A DNA stretch of 64,000 bases, taken from NCBI GenBank assembly GCA_015061885.1, contig SUVS01000005.1, positions 16,325 to 80,324 of the forward strand, read 5' to 3'. Under the pieces are notes generated by a model. It did not search any database, was not told the origin of the DNA, and saw nothing but the letters and a program-made list of their open reading frames with translations. The stretch is from Lentisphaerota bacterium (GTDB lineage Bacteria > Verrucomicrobiota > Lentisphaeria > Victivallales > Victivallaceae). This document shows, in pieces, positions 52,309 through 60,147 of the stretch; position 1 is the first letter of the stretch, and every line of letters begins with the position of its first letter. The position numbers and the translations under genes are program-made.

Positions 52309-54045
52309 ATGCGTTTGAGTAAACTTGTAGGCCGCCGGATCAAGGAAGATCCCAAAGACGCCAAGACTGTCAGTCATAAATTTCTGGTCCGCGGCGGCTA
52401 TGTGCGGCCAGTTTCCGCCGGTATTTATTCGCTTTTGCCGACCGGTAAAAGAATTATCGAAAAAATCGAAGCGATCATCCGCGAAGAAATGAACAAGATC
52501 GACGGGCAGGAAGTGCTTATGCCCGTAGTCCTTCCCGCAGAGTTGTGGGAAGAATCCGGCAGATACGCCAGCGTTGGGGCTGAACTTCTGCGTTTCCGCG
52601 ACCGCAACAACAAGCCTATGATTCTGGGTATGACCCACGAAGAAGCCGTAGTGCATCTGGCGAGAACCGAGCTTACAAGCTACAAGCAGCTCCCTGCCAT
52701 GCTCTATCAGATCCAGACCAAGTACCGCGACGAAGCCCGCCCCCGTGCCGGACTTATCCGCGTGCGTGAATTCACCATGAAAGATGCGTACAGCTTCCAC
52801 ACCGATCAGGCGGATCTGGAAAAATATTACAAACGCTGTCATGAAGCCTACGAACGCATTTTCCGGCGGCTCGGTATGAAAAATGTGCTTTCCATCGAAG
52901 CGAACTCCGGGATGATGGGCGGAGCGGTTTCGCACGAATTCATGGCCCTTTGCGATTGCGGCGAAGATACCATTTTCTATTCGCCCGACCGCAGTTACCG
53001 TGCCAACCGCGAAGTGGCAAAGGCTGCATGGAAGTTTGAAAAGCCTGCCGAAACTCTGCCGTTGGAAAAAGTCCATACCCCCAACTGCAAAACCATTGAA
53101 GAAGTTGCTGATTTCCTGAAAGTGAAAGCCGAAAACACCGGCAAAGTGGTCTTTTATCAGAACGCCATCACCGGCGAACTTATCTGTGCTTTGATCCGCG
53201 GCGACTTTGAAGTCAACGAAAGCAAACTTGCCAATGCCGCACAGGCTCCGGAACTGAAGTTTGCCGACGATGAATCCATCCGCAACGCCGGCTGCGTACC
53301 GGGTTTTGCCTCAATTATCGGCATTGATCCTAAAAAGATGAAGATGATCGTTGACCGTTCCGCCGCCGAATCCGGCAATCTGGTGGTCGGTGCCAACGAA
53401 GCTGATTATCACTACATCAACTTCAATTACGAGCGTGATTGCGATACAACGGCTTCTATCGTAACGGATATTGCCACTGTGCGGGAAGGCGACCCCTGCC
53501 CGCTCACCGGTGAACCGTTGAAGATGGAACGCGGCATCGAAGTCGGGAACATTTTCCAGCTGGGAACCAAATATTCCAGGCCCATGGGCTGCAATTACCT
53601 TGATGTGAACGGCAAGAGCAATCCGATGATCATGGGCTGTTACGGCATCGGTGTCGGCAGAGCCATGGCAAGTGTTATTGAGCAGAGTTGCGACGATTAC
53701 GGTCCGATCTGGCCCATTTCCATTGCCCCGTGGCAGGTGGAAATCGTTGCCATCGGTTATGACAAGGAAGATGTGAAAACCGCCGCCGATAAACTTTACA
53801 GCGATTTGCAAGCCGCCGGAGTAGAAGTCCTGTTCGACGACCGGGGCGAAAAACCCGGCTTTATGTTCAGCGATGCCGACTTGCTGGGCGTACCGTTCCG
53901 CGTGGTGGTATCGCCCAAAACGCTGGCGGAAAATGCGGTCGAATTCCGCCGCCGCGACTGCCGCGATGCGGAACGCATTGCTCTGGATGCTGTCAATACA
54001 GTTGTAGTTGATGCGGTCAACAAAGAGTTGGAACTCTACAAGTAA
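52309..54045 (+). CDS. proS: Prolyl-tRNA synthetase (bacterial type)
   Basis: 578 residues, the long bacterial ProS with an editing insert. Class II motifs: SAGIYSLLPTGKRIIEKIEA with RYASVGAELLRFRDRNNKPM (motif 1 and substrate loop), TKYRDEARPRAGLIRVREF (motif 2) and GCYGIGVGRAMASVIEQ (motif 3). The INS editing domain is about 225-385 (DFEVNESKLANAAQAPELKF) and the anticodon-binding domain is C-terminal. First gene of an operon with nifU, nifS and a DUF493 gene. Pairing a tRNA synthetase with Fe-S assembly is unusual but the 10-bp gap makes co-transcription likely. Confidence 0.96.
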   Translation: MRLSKLVGRRIKEDPKDAKTVSHKFLVRGGYVRPVSAGIYSLLPTGKRIIEKIEAIIREEMNKIDGQEVLMPVVLPAELWEESGRYASVGAELLRFRDRNNKPMILGMTHEEAVVHLARTELTSYKQLPAMLYQIQTKYRDEARPRAGLIRVREFTMKDAYSFHTDQADLEKYYKRCHEAYERIFRRLGMKNVLSIEANSGMMGGAVSHEFMALCDCGEDTIFYSPDRSYRANREVAKAAWKFEKPAETLPLEKVHTPNCKTIEEVADFLKVKAENTGKVVFYQNAITGELICALIRGDFEVNESKLANAAQAPELKFADDESIRNAGCVPGFASIIGIDPKKMKMIVDRSAAESGNLVVGANEADYHYINFNYERDCDTTASIVTDIATVREGDPCPLTGEPLKMERGIEVGNIFQLGTKYSRPMGCNYLDVNGKSNPMIMGCYGIGVGRAMASVIEQSCDDYGPIWPISIAPWQVEIVAIGYDKEDVKTAADKLYSDLQAAGVEVLFDDRGEKPGFMFSDADLLGVPFRVVVSPKTLAENAVEFRRRDCRDAERIALDAVNTVVVDAVNKELELYK

Positions 54046-54055
54046 GGCTTGAATC

Positions 54056-54907
54056 ATGTGGAATTATAACGAAAAAGTGATGGATCACTTCCTCAATCCG
54101 CGTAATGTCGGTGAGGTGGAAAATCCCGACGGCGTGGGCGATGTGGGCAATATAACTTGCGGCGACGCACTCAAGCTGACTTTCAAACTTGATGAAAACG
54201 GACGTATTGCCGATGTCAAGTTCAAGACTTTCGGCTGTGCCAGTGCCATTGCCTCCAGTTCGGCATTGACTGAACTCGTTAAAGGTATGACTCTGGAAGA
54301 AGCCGCCAAAGTGACCAATCAGGATATTGTGGCACTCCTCGGCGAACTGCCTGAAGCCAAAATGCACTGTTCGGTCATGGGCATGGAAGCATTGCAGGCG
54401 GCAATCGCCAATTACCGCGGCGAAGAAGTCGTTGACAACGGCGACGATCACGAAGGGGCAATCATCTGCAAATGTTTCGGCGTAACCGATACCAAGATCC
54501 GCAATGTAGCCAAACAGAACAATCTGCACAAAGCCTCCGAAATAACCAATTTCTGCAAGGCCGGCGGTGCCTGCGGCAGTTGTCTGGACGAAATTCAGCG
54601 GGTGCTGGATGAACTCTGGAGCAATGCCCCGGCGGAGAAAGCCGCTCCGGCGCCGGATGATTTCAACAAACTTACTACCGTGCAGAAGGTTTTCCGCGTA
54701 CAGGAAGTCATTGATAAAGAGATCCGCCCGCTGTTGGAACATGATGGCGGCAGTATTGAACTGGTTGACCTCAACGGCAGCAATGTTATTGTGCGGCTCA
54801 CCGGCAGATGTTCAAGCTGTCCGTCGGCAGGTGTTACGCTCAAATACACCGTGCAGGATAAGCTCCGCGAGTTTGTCAGCAGCGATTTAACCGTGGAGAG
54901 TATTTGA
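54056..54907 (+). CDS. nifU: NifU-type Fe-S cluster scaffold (three domains)
   Basis: 283 residues in the full NifU plan. An IscU-like scaffold (about 1-125) has Cys in ITCGDALKL, KTFGCASAIA and AKMHCSVMG. A BFD-like [2Fe-2S] domain (about 138-185) has IICKCFGVTD and FCKAGGACGSC. A C-terminal NfU domain (about 205-283) has the CSSCPSAG cluster motif. It gets sulfur from the NifS product encoded next, with a 4-bp overlap (ATGA). NifU/NifS replacing Isc is usual in strict anaerobes, so it is no evidence of nitrogen fixation. Confidence 0.95.
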   Translation: MWNYNEKVMDHFLNPRNVGEVENPDGVGDVGNITCGDALKLTFKLDENGRIADVKFKTFGCASAIASSSALTELVKGMTLEEAAKVTNQDIVALLGELPEAKMHCSVMGMEALQAAIANYRGEEVVDNGDDHEGAIICKCFGVTDTKIRNVAKQNNLHKASEITNFCKAGGACGSCLDEIQRVLDELWSNAPAEKAAPAPDDFNKLTTVQKVFRVQEVIDKEIRPLLEHDGGSIELVDLNGSNVIVRLTGRCSSCPSAGVTLKYTVQDKLREFVSSDLTVESI

Positions 54908-56106
54908 TGAGCGGAGAGTCTGTCATATATGTGGATAACAACGCCACTACTGCCGTTGCTCCGGAAGTGTTGGAGGCAATGCTGCCTTTTCTGACCACCA
55001 ACTACGGCAATCCGGGGAGTATTCACACCTTCGGCGGCAGTGTGGCAAAAGATGTGGAAAATGCCCGGCTGAAAGTCGCTGAACTGTTGAATGCCGATCA
55101 CCGCAATCCCGATGGCGAAGCTACCGAAATAATCTTTACATCCTGCGGCACGGAAAGCGACAACGCCGCCATCTGGAGTGCATTGCTGACCAATCCGGAA
55201 CGGAAAAAAGTTATCGCCGGCAAAGTCGAACACCCCGCCATATTGAATTTGGGCAGAGAGCTGGAACGCCGCGGCTATATCTTTGAAACCATTCCCGTTG
55301 ACAGCGACGGCAGAATTGATCTGGAAGCCCTGGAAAATGCTCTGGATGACAACACTGCTGTCGTCAGCGTAATGTATGCAAATAACGAGATCGGCAACAT
55401 CTATCCGGTGGAAAAAATTGCTGAAATGGCTCACCGGTACGGTGCATTGTTCCACACCGATGCGGTGCAGGCGGTCGGCAAAGTACCCATCGACCTGGCA
55501 AACAGTCAGATCGATATGCTCTCCTGTTCCGGTCATAAACTCCACGCTCCCAAAGGCATCGGGGTATTGTATGTCCGCCGCGGCATCAGATTCCGCCCCT
55601 TTATCGTTGGCGGTCATCAGGAAAAAGCACGCCGGGGCGGCACCGAAAATGTTGCCAGTATAGTTGCTCTCGGCAAAGCCGCTGAACTTGCCAAAGCAAA
55701 TATGGCAGAAGAAGTCAGATACCTTGCCATGCTCCGCGACCGGTTGGAAGCCGGTTTGCTGGCACGGATACCACGCATTAAGATCAACGGCGATAAAAGT
55801 TCCAGACTGCCCAATACTTCCAGCGTAAGTTTTGAGTTTATTGAAGGCGAAGCTATCTTGCTTCTGATGAATCAGTTCGGTATTTGTGCCTCGTCAGGCA
55901 GTGCATGTACTACCGGCAGTCTGGAGCCATCGCATGTATTGCGGGCCATGGGCATACCTTACACCTCGGCACACGGCACGATCCGCTTTTCGTTCTCGCG
56001 TTACAACACGGTTGAAGAGGTGGATTTCATCCTCGAAAAACTGCCTCCGATCATCAACACTTTGCGTAAACTTTCACCCTATTGGAAAGAGGAGTACGCT
56101 CAATGA
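54904..56106 (+). CDS. nifS: Cysteine desulfurase
   Basis: 400 residues, a fold-type I PLP enzyme that takes sulfur from cysteine for NifU. YVDNNATTAVAPEVLEAMLP starts the family; the PLP Lys is in SCSGHKLHAPKGIGVLY, His-stack residue in VKVEHPAIL-type IAGKVEHPAILNL, and the sulfur-carrying Cys in GICASSGSACTTGSLEPSHV, on the short NifS/IscS-type loop. It overlaps nifU by 4 bp upstream and the DUF493 gene by 4 bp downstream. Confidence 0.95.
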   Translation: MMSGESVIYVDNNATTAVAPEVLEAMLPFLTTNYGNPGSIHTFGGSVAKDVENARLKVAELLNADHRNPDGEATEIIFTSCGTESDNAAIWSALLTNPERKKVIAGKVEHPAILNLGRELERRGYIFETIPVDSDGRIDLEALENALDDNTAVVSVMYANNEIGNIYPVEKIAEMAHRYGALFHTDAVQAVGKVPIDLANSQIDMLSCSGHKLHAPKGIGVLYVRRGIRFRPFIVGGHQEKARRGGTENVASIVALGKAAELAKANMAEEVRYLAMLRDRLEAGLLARIPRIKINGDKSSRLPNTSSVSFEFIEGEAILLLMNQFGICASSGSACTTGSLEPSHVLRAMGIPYTSAHGTIRFSFSRYNTVEEVDFILEKLPPIINTLRKLSPYWKEEYAQ

Positions 56107-56390
56107 TAAAGCTCAATCCCAAAGACATTCAGCCGGGTAAACCGGAAATCATTTTTCCGGTGGAATGGAGCTACCGGGCTGTGGTCGATGCCACCGTTGC
56201 TGATACGCTGGAGAACCTCAATAAAGTATTGGAAAAATATCAATACAGCGAACGGTTTGCCATCGGTAACACCTCCGGCAATCAGCGTTATAAGAGTTTC
56301 CATGTAACAGTTACTGTACCCAACCGGGAAGTAATGAATAAACTCGGCAAAGAATTCGGCGAAGTAAAAGGCGTAAAATTTGTCTTGTAA
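56103..56390 (+). CDS. DUF493 (YbeD-like) protein
   Basis: 95 residues from ATG 56103, which overlaps the nifS TGA (ATGA). It is one ferredoxin-like alpha/beta domain: EIIFPVEWSYRAVVDATVAD, then FAIGNTSGNQRYKSFHVTVT and KLGKEFGEVKGVKFVL at the end. DUF493/YbeD proteins are small regulators in E. coli linked to lipoate metabolism. Coupling to nifU/nifS suggests a role in the use of Fe-S clusters or sulfur. The role is inference. Confidence 0.8.
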   Translation: MIKLNPKDIQPGKPEIIFPVEWSYRAVVDATVADTLENLNKVLEKYQYSERFAIGNTSGNQRYKSFHVTVTVPNREVMNKLGKEFGEVKGVKFVL

Positions 56391-56411
56391 AAGTTGGTAT
56401 TCTGAAAAATT

Positions 56412-56450
56412 CACCCCAAAAGCCGGACACGACTTTCGGGGTGTTTTTTT
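56412..56450 (+). terminator. Intrinsic terminator of the proS-nifUS operon
   Basis: CACCCC/GGGGTG, extended past one mismatch by AAAG/CTTT, with a 10-nt loop and a run of seven T. It starts 22 bp after the DUF493 stop. Confidence 0.95.
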
Positions 56451-56486
56451 ATTGGTAAAAGTTTAATAAAAGCACAATACTGAACA

Positions 56487-58706
56487 TTACAGCTTTATGT
56501 ATATAAGGCGGTATTTGCCCGACGGAATATCCAACGTAAGCTCATTACCGGAAGCTTTCAGTGATTTATTGGTAACTGCATCGGTGATTTCAACTGCTTT
56601 ACCCGGCAGGGTGATCTTCACTTTCGGCGTGCTTTTGCTGTAATTACCCGCCAGAAGCAATATCTCTTTATTGCTCTGCAAGGCCGAATAGATTGCGTTT
56701 ACCGGTTCGATCTTGAGCGAAAGCATTTTGCCCTCAACGATCAAATCTTCATACTTGCGCAAATACGACAGTGCCCGGGCGTGATAGAAGTAATCTTCCG
56801 GCGTATCAAAGTTACGGTAATTGAAATAGGTTATGCCGCCGGAACCGTTGAGGAAACTTTCCAATACCATCGGTTCGATTTTTTCCGGATCAAATTCACC
56901 GTAAGTACCGGCAGTCAAAAAGGGTATGAGTTTTTTATTGTAATTCATTTTTTCGGCACAGAACCGCACGATGTTGTGAACTTTTTCCGCATTGCCGGCC
57001 ACATATAAACTCGGCTGTGCCATATCAGTATATGCCGGATATTCATCCGTAAAACGGGTGATCTGATAGATCGGTTTTGCCGGAGAGCGGTCGTATGAGC
57101 CGATTTTCGGTATGGCAATATTGACTGCTTCGGCGCCGGCGGCGACTGCATTTTTCAAATCCTCTACATGCTTTTTGCCGCACTGCCAGAGAAATTCCCG
57201 GCGGCTGATCCCCGCTTTTTCCGCCCCCTGATTACAGCGTTTGCATTGAGCGGTGCGGCTCTCGACTTCGCCCCAGCCTTCTATATCAAAAAAGACATAA
57301 TTGGGCTTGAGCAGTTTTACATATCCGGTCAAACGGCCGCACTCTTTCTGCCACTCATCGCCGAAATATGCCGGACAGATGAGGAACGGTTTTTTGCCGC
57401 CGATGCATTTAAGCTGTGCAAGGTTGCTTTTCAAAGTGGTGCGTTCTATTTCTTTTAATGGCGACAGATTCAAAATCACTTTGAGATCATTTTTCCTGGC
57501 ATCGTCAAAAAACTTCAGCACTTCCGGCGTGTAGCCGCCTTTGCGGTGCAGCGGGAATGCACTTACCGTGTTGAACCCCAGACGCTTCCACACCGTAAAG
57601 AAATCCGGCCAGGACCGCTGCACATCCTCGCCGATCCACGCCAGACTGACATGCAGTTTTTCAAACGGCTCAAATTCCGGGAATTGCAATACTTCTATAT
57701 TTACAGCAGATTTAAACTGCAGTTTGCCGTCAACTGCGGTAGATACATACGCGGTGCCGGAAAGATTTTTTTCTTTACTGCGAAGCACAATACCTGTATT
57801 GTTGTATTTTTTATCGTTTGCATCCAACTGGCGGCTCCAGCGGATCAAGCCGCCGTTTTTACTGGCGACCCAATTCCCCTGCGGGTTATACACTTCCACT
57901 GCTTCCGGCAGATCAAGCACCAGCTCGATCTTGCTTTTTTTATTTTTTTTCGCCCGCAAATCGGAAAACTCAAAAAACTGCGTCATAAAAAATTCGCTGC
58001 TCAAAGCCAGTTTGCCGGTACGCACTTTAGCGATAAATCCGGTCAGCGGCAACTCTTCGCCCGGACGCTTGAAAGGCTCGTTGAAGAGTGCAGTTTTGTT
58101 TTCAGAAGCCAGCACCGCCATTTCGTCGGCAAAGAAAAATCCGCGGGCAGTCACCTTGAGCAGCACATAGCGGGCGGCGGCTTGCAAATTCAAATAAAGC
58201 GGCACACAGGAAGGCGAACTTTCATCGTAATAAAAGAAATTGATATTGTCGTGCTGTGCCATTTCCCCCGGCTGCAAATGGCTCAAAGTTCCGGCACGGT
58301 GCCAGAGTTTGCCGTCTTTGGAAACAAAACTTTCGATCTTGTTGGGAAATGAAAAACGCGGAGCCCCGCCCAATGTGCGGATAACCGCCTTGTCCAGATC
58401 CTTTTCCGTTCCCAGATCCAGCGTTATATATATTTCGTTGGTTCGCCAGCCGACGGCATTGCGGTCAAACCATATACGGTCGCCGGGGCGTTGGGAGAGT
58501 TTGCCGTCGGTAAGATCGGAGGGATCTTTTTTATCGGTTGTCAGCCTATAACTTGGAGCGGGCGAATAGCTCAAAACTTTACCGGCGGCAAGGTTTTTCC
58601 GCCCCTGCAAAGATTTTTTCCACAAAGCACGGCCATCCACACTGCCGCCGGACAGAACTTGAGCGGTTGCAAACACCCAGAATACAACAAGATAAAATCC
58701 TTTCAT
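56487..58706 (-). CDS. Secreted glycosidase-like protein with discoidin-type domain
   Basis: 739 residues. A signal peptide (LVVFWVFATAQVLSG) precedes an F5/8-type (discoidin) domain, about 60-200, recognisable by EIYITLDLGTEKDLDKAVIR and SFVSKDGKLWHRAGTLSH. A beta region (about 205-345) follows, then a TIM-barrel-like domain (about 350-640): LGFNTVSAFPLHRKGGYTPE, DLKVILNLSPLKEI, YVFFDIEGWGEVES (a likely acidic active-site loop, with CKRCNQ near it) and GGITYFNYRNFDT. A C-terminal beta domain ends RLIYIKL. I cannot name the GH family. It has its own promoter. It is downstream of the esterase gene. Confidence 0.65.
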   Translation of the reverse strand: MKGFYLVVFWVFATAQVLSGGSVDGRALWKKSLQGRKNLAAGKVLSYSPAPSYRLTTDKKDPSDLTDGKLSQRPGDRIWFDRNAVGWRTNEIYITLDLGTEKDLDKAVIRTLGGAPRFSFPNKIESFVSKDGKLWHRAGTLSHLQPGEMAQHDNINFFYYDESSPSCVPLYLNLQAAARYVLLKVTARGFFFADEMAVLASENKTALFNEPFKRPGEELPLTGFIAKVRTGKLALSSEFFMTQFFEFSDLRAKKNKKSKIELVLDLPEAVEVYNPQGNWVASKNGGLIRWSRQLDANDKKYNNTGIVLRSKEKNLSGTAYVSTAVDGKLQFKSAVNIEVLQFPEFEPFEKLHVSLAWIGEDVQRSWPDFFTVWKRLGFNTVSAFPLHRKGGYTPEVLKFFDDARKNDLKVILNLSPLKEIERTTLKSNLAQLKCIGGKKPFLICPAYFGDEWQKECGRLTGYVKLLKPNYVFFDIEGWGEVESRTAQCKRCNQGAEKAGISRREFLWQCGKKHVEDLKNAVAAGAEAVNIAIPKIGSYDRSPAKPIYQITRFTDEYPAYTDMAQPSLYVAGNAEKVHNIVRFCAEKMNYNKKLIPFLTAGTYGEFDPEKIEPMVLESFLNGSGGITYFNYRNFDTPEDYFYHARALSYLRKYEDLIVEGKMLSLKIEPVNAIYSALQSNKEILLLAGNYSKSTPKVKITLPGKAVEITDAVTNKSLKASGNELTLDIPSGKYRLIYIKL

Positions 58707-58763
58707 AAAACAGCCTTTATATTTTTATTCTCATTTGAATAACAACGACCTACAACTGTTTAT

Positions 58764-58792
58764 ACAATACACTTATCTTGGAGTTTTTGCAA
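58764..58792 (-). promoter_or_regulatory. Promoter of the discoidin-glycosidase gene
   Basis: On the minus strand TTGCAA (58787-58792), 17-bp spacer, TATTGT (58764-58769), about 55 bp before the ATG. Confidence 0.45.
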
Positions 58793-58809
58793 ATGAAAGA
58801 AGGTTTTTA

Positions 58810-60111
58810 TTACTTCTTTCCCCCAAATTCCGCCTGATAAAATTTTCTTATATTTTTGGAAAAATCAGTTGGCACAACGTGTCCCAGACGGTAGAGATCG
58901 CACATGGTTTTTCTGCCTTTCAACTGGTTATACATAGCGTAAACCCCACTCGGCGGGCAGGTTGTATCCACATAACCGACAGATACCCATGCCGGGATCG
59001 TGATCGCGGAGGCAAAGTTTACTGCGTCAAAGTACGGCATTACCTCATCGCCCTTGCCTTTCATGGCAACATGCACATTGGGCCAGCCGCAAGTCCGGCG
59101 GGCTTTCCAGCCGCTGTGATCGCAAAAAGCCGGCACATTGACGATCAGGCAGGAGATTTTCTTGTTCAGATAAGCCACTGCCACTGCCGTTCCGCCGCCC
59201 TGACTGCTGCCGATCGAAGCAAAGTTTCTGCCGTCAAACTCTTTTAATTCTGCAGCATAATCCACCATACGGTTCAACGCCAGCCACACATCGCGGAAGA
59301 AATATTTATCGCGGTCATGCACATTGGCATAACAATATTTCTTTTCCGGCAGAGATTCATTGTATTCATCAAAGCGTTTTTTCTGCGTTGCCGGATGGCT
59401 GGCGGTCGGGAATTTATGCACATTCATCCAGATTTCGATCGCCGGCTGGTTGCCGCGGTAATAGGGAGTAACGGTGGTGACACCGGCACCGGCACCCGGC
59501 ACGCCGATCTGTGCCGGATACTTCCGGCTGCGATCCTGCGGAATAGACATAAAGCCGTCTATCGAACCGCGTCCGCCCGGAAATTTCACTTCCACACGCG
59601 ATACATCATAACCTTTGCGGCGGGCTTTGGGCATCGGAGTTACAATGACTTCTGCCTGTTTGAACTCTTCCACGCCATTTGCCCAGAACTTATCAAAGTC
59701 TGCCGGACGGGGCACCGACGGCTGGATTTTTTCCGGCTCAATCGCCGCTCCGCCGTATGGGGCATACGGTTTTGACTCCCATTTCAGTGTCTTGCCGCCG
59801 GCAAGTTTGAGCGGGCTTGCCGATACGAATATAAAGCCGGGGCGGGAAAGCGACACCTCAAAGGTAAAATCATTTTTCTGCGACAGATCAACGGGCAAAT
59901 CTTTCATGATCCTGCGGCTGCCGGCTTCTGTAACCTTCAGAGAAAACGTTCCGGATTTCAGCAGTTTACCTTCGCTTTCGTAAGCCGCTACACGGAATGA
60001 GATCTTTTCATTGATTTTATAACTGCGGAACTCCGCCGGAGCAATATCCACATAGGCGGAAAAAGCAGCAGTTGACAATATTGTTGAAGATAACACCATA
60101 AGTTTCTTCAT
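58810..60111 (-). CDS. Acetyl-xylan-esterase-type hydrolase (AXE1/CE7-like), secreted
   Basis: 433 residues. Signal peptide (MVLSSTILSTAAFSAYV), an Ig-like N-terminal domain (about 20-110), then the alpha/beta-hydrolase CE7-like domain. PSVPRPADFDKFWANGVEEF is the family entry; the nucleophile Ser is in ASIGSSQGGGTAVAV (GSSQGG); VSVGYVDTTCPPSGVYAMYN holds the Asp and the family's D-x-x-CPP motif; the His is in YRLGHVVPTDF. Such enzymes remove acetyl groups from acetylated glycans, opening them for the glycosidases encoded on either side. It starts 36 bp after the 1,026-residue gene. Confidence 0.88.
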   Translation of the reverse strand: MKKLMVLSSTILSTAAFSAYVDIAPAEFRSYKINEKISFRVAAYESEGKLLKSGTFSLKVTEAGSRRIMKDLPVDLSQKNDFTFEVSLSRPGFIFVSASPLKLAGGKTLKWESKPYAPYGGAAIEPEKIQPSVPRPADFDKFWANGVEEFKQAEVIVTPMPKARRKGYDVSRVEVKFPGGRGSIDGFMSIPQDRSRKYPAQIGVPGAGAGVTTVTPYYRGNQPAIEIWMNVHKFPTASHPATQKKRFDEYNESLPEKKYCYANVHDRDKYFFRDVWLALNRMVDYAAELKEFDGRNFASIGSSQGGGTAVAVAYLNKKISCLIVNVPAFCDHSGWKARRTCGWPNVHVAMKGKGDEVMPYFDAVNFASAITIPAWVSVGYVDTTCPPSGVYAMYNQLKGRKTMCDLYRLGHVVPTDFSKNIRKFYQAEFGGKK

Positions 60112-60147
60112 AAATTTGCTTTCGTTATAAAGTTTATATTGTTATTT

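Noticed and set aside
54056..56106. NifU and NifS as evidence of nitrogen fixation.
   Set aside because: No nitrogenase gene is present, and NifU/NifS serve general Fe-S assembly in many anaerobes.
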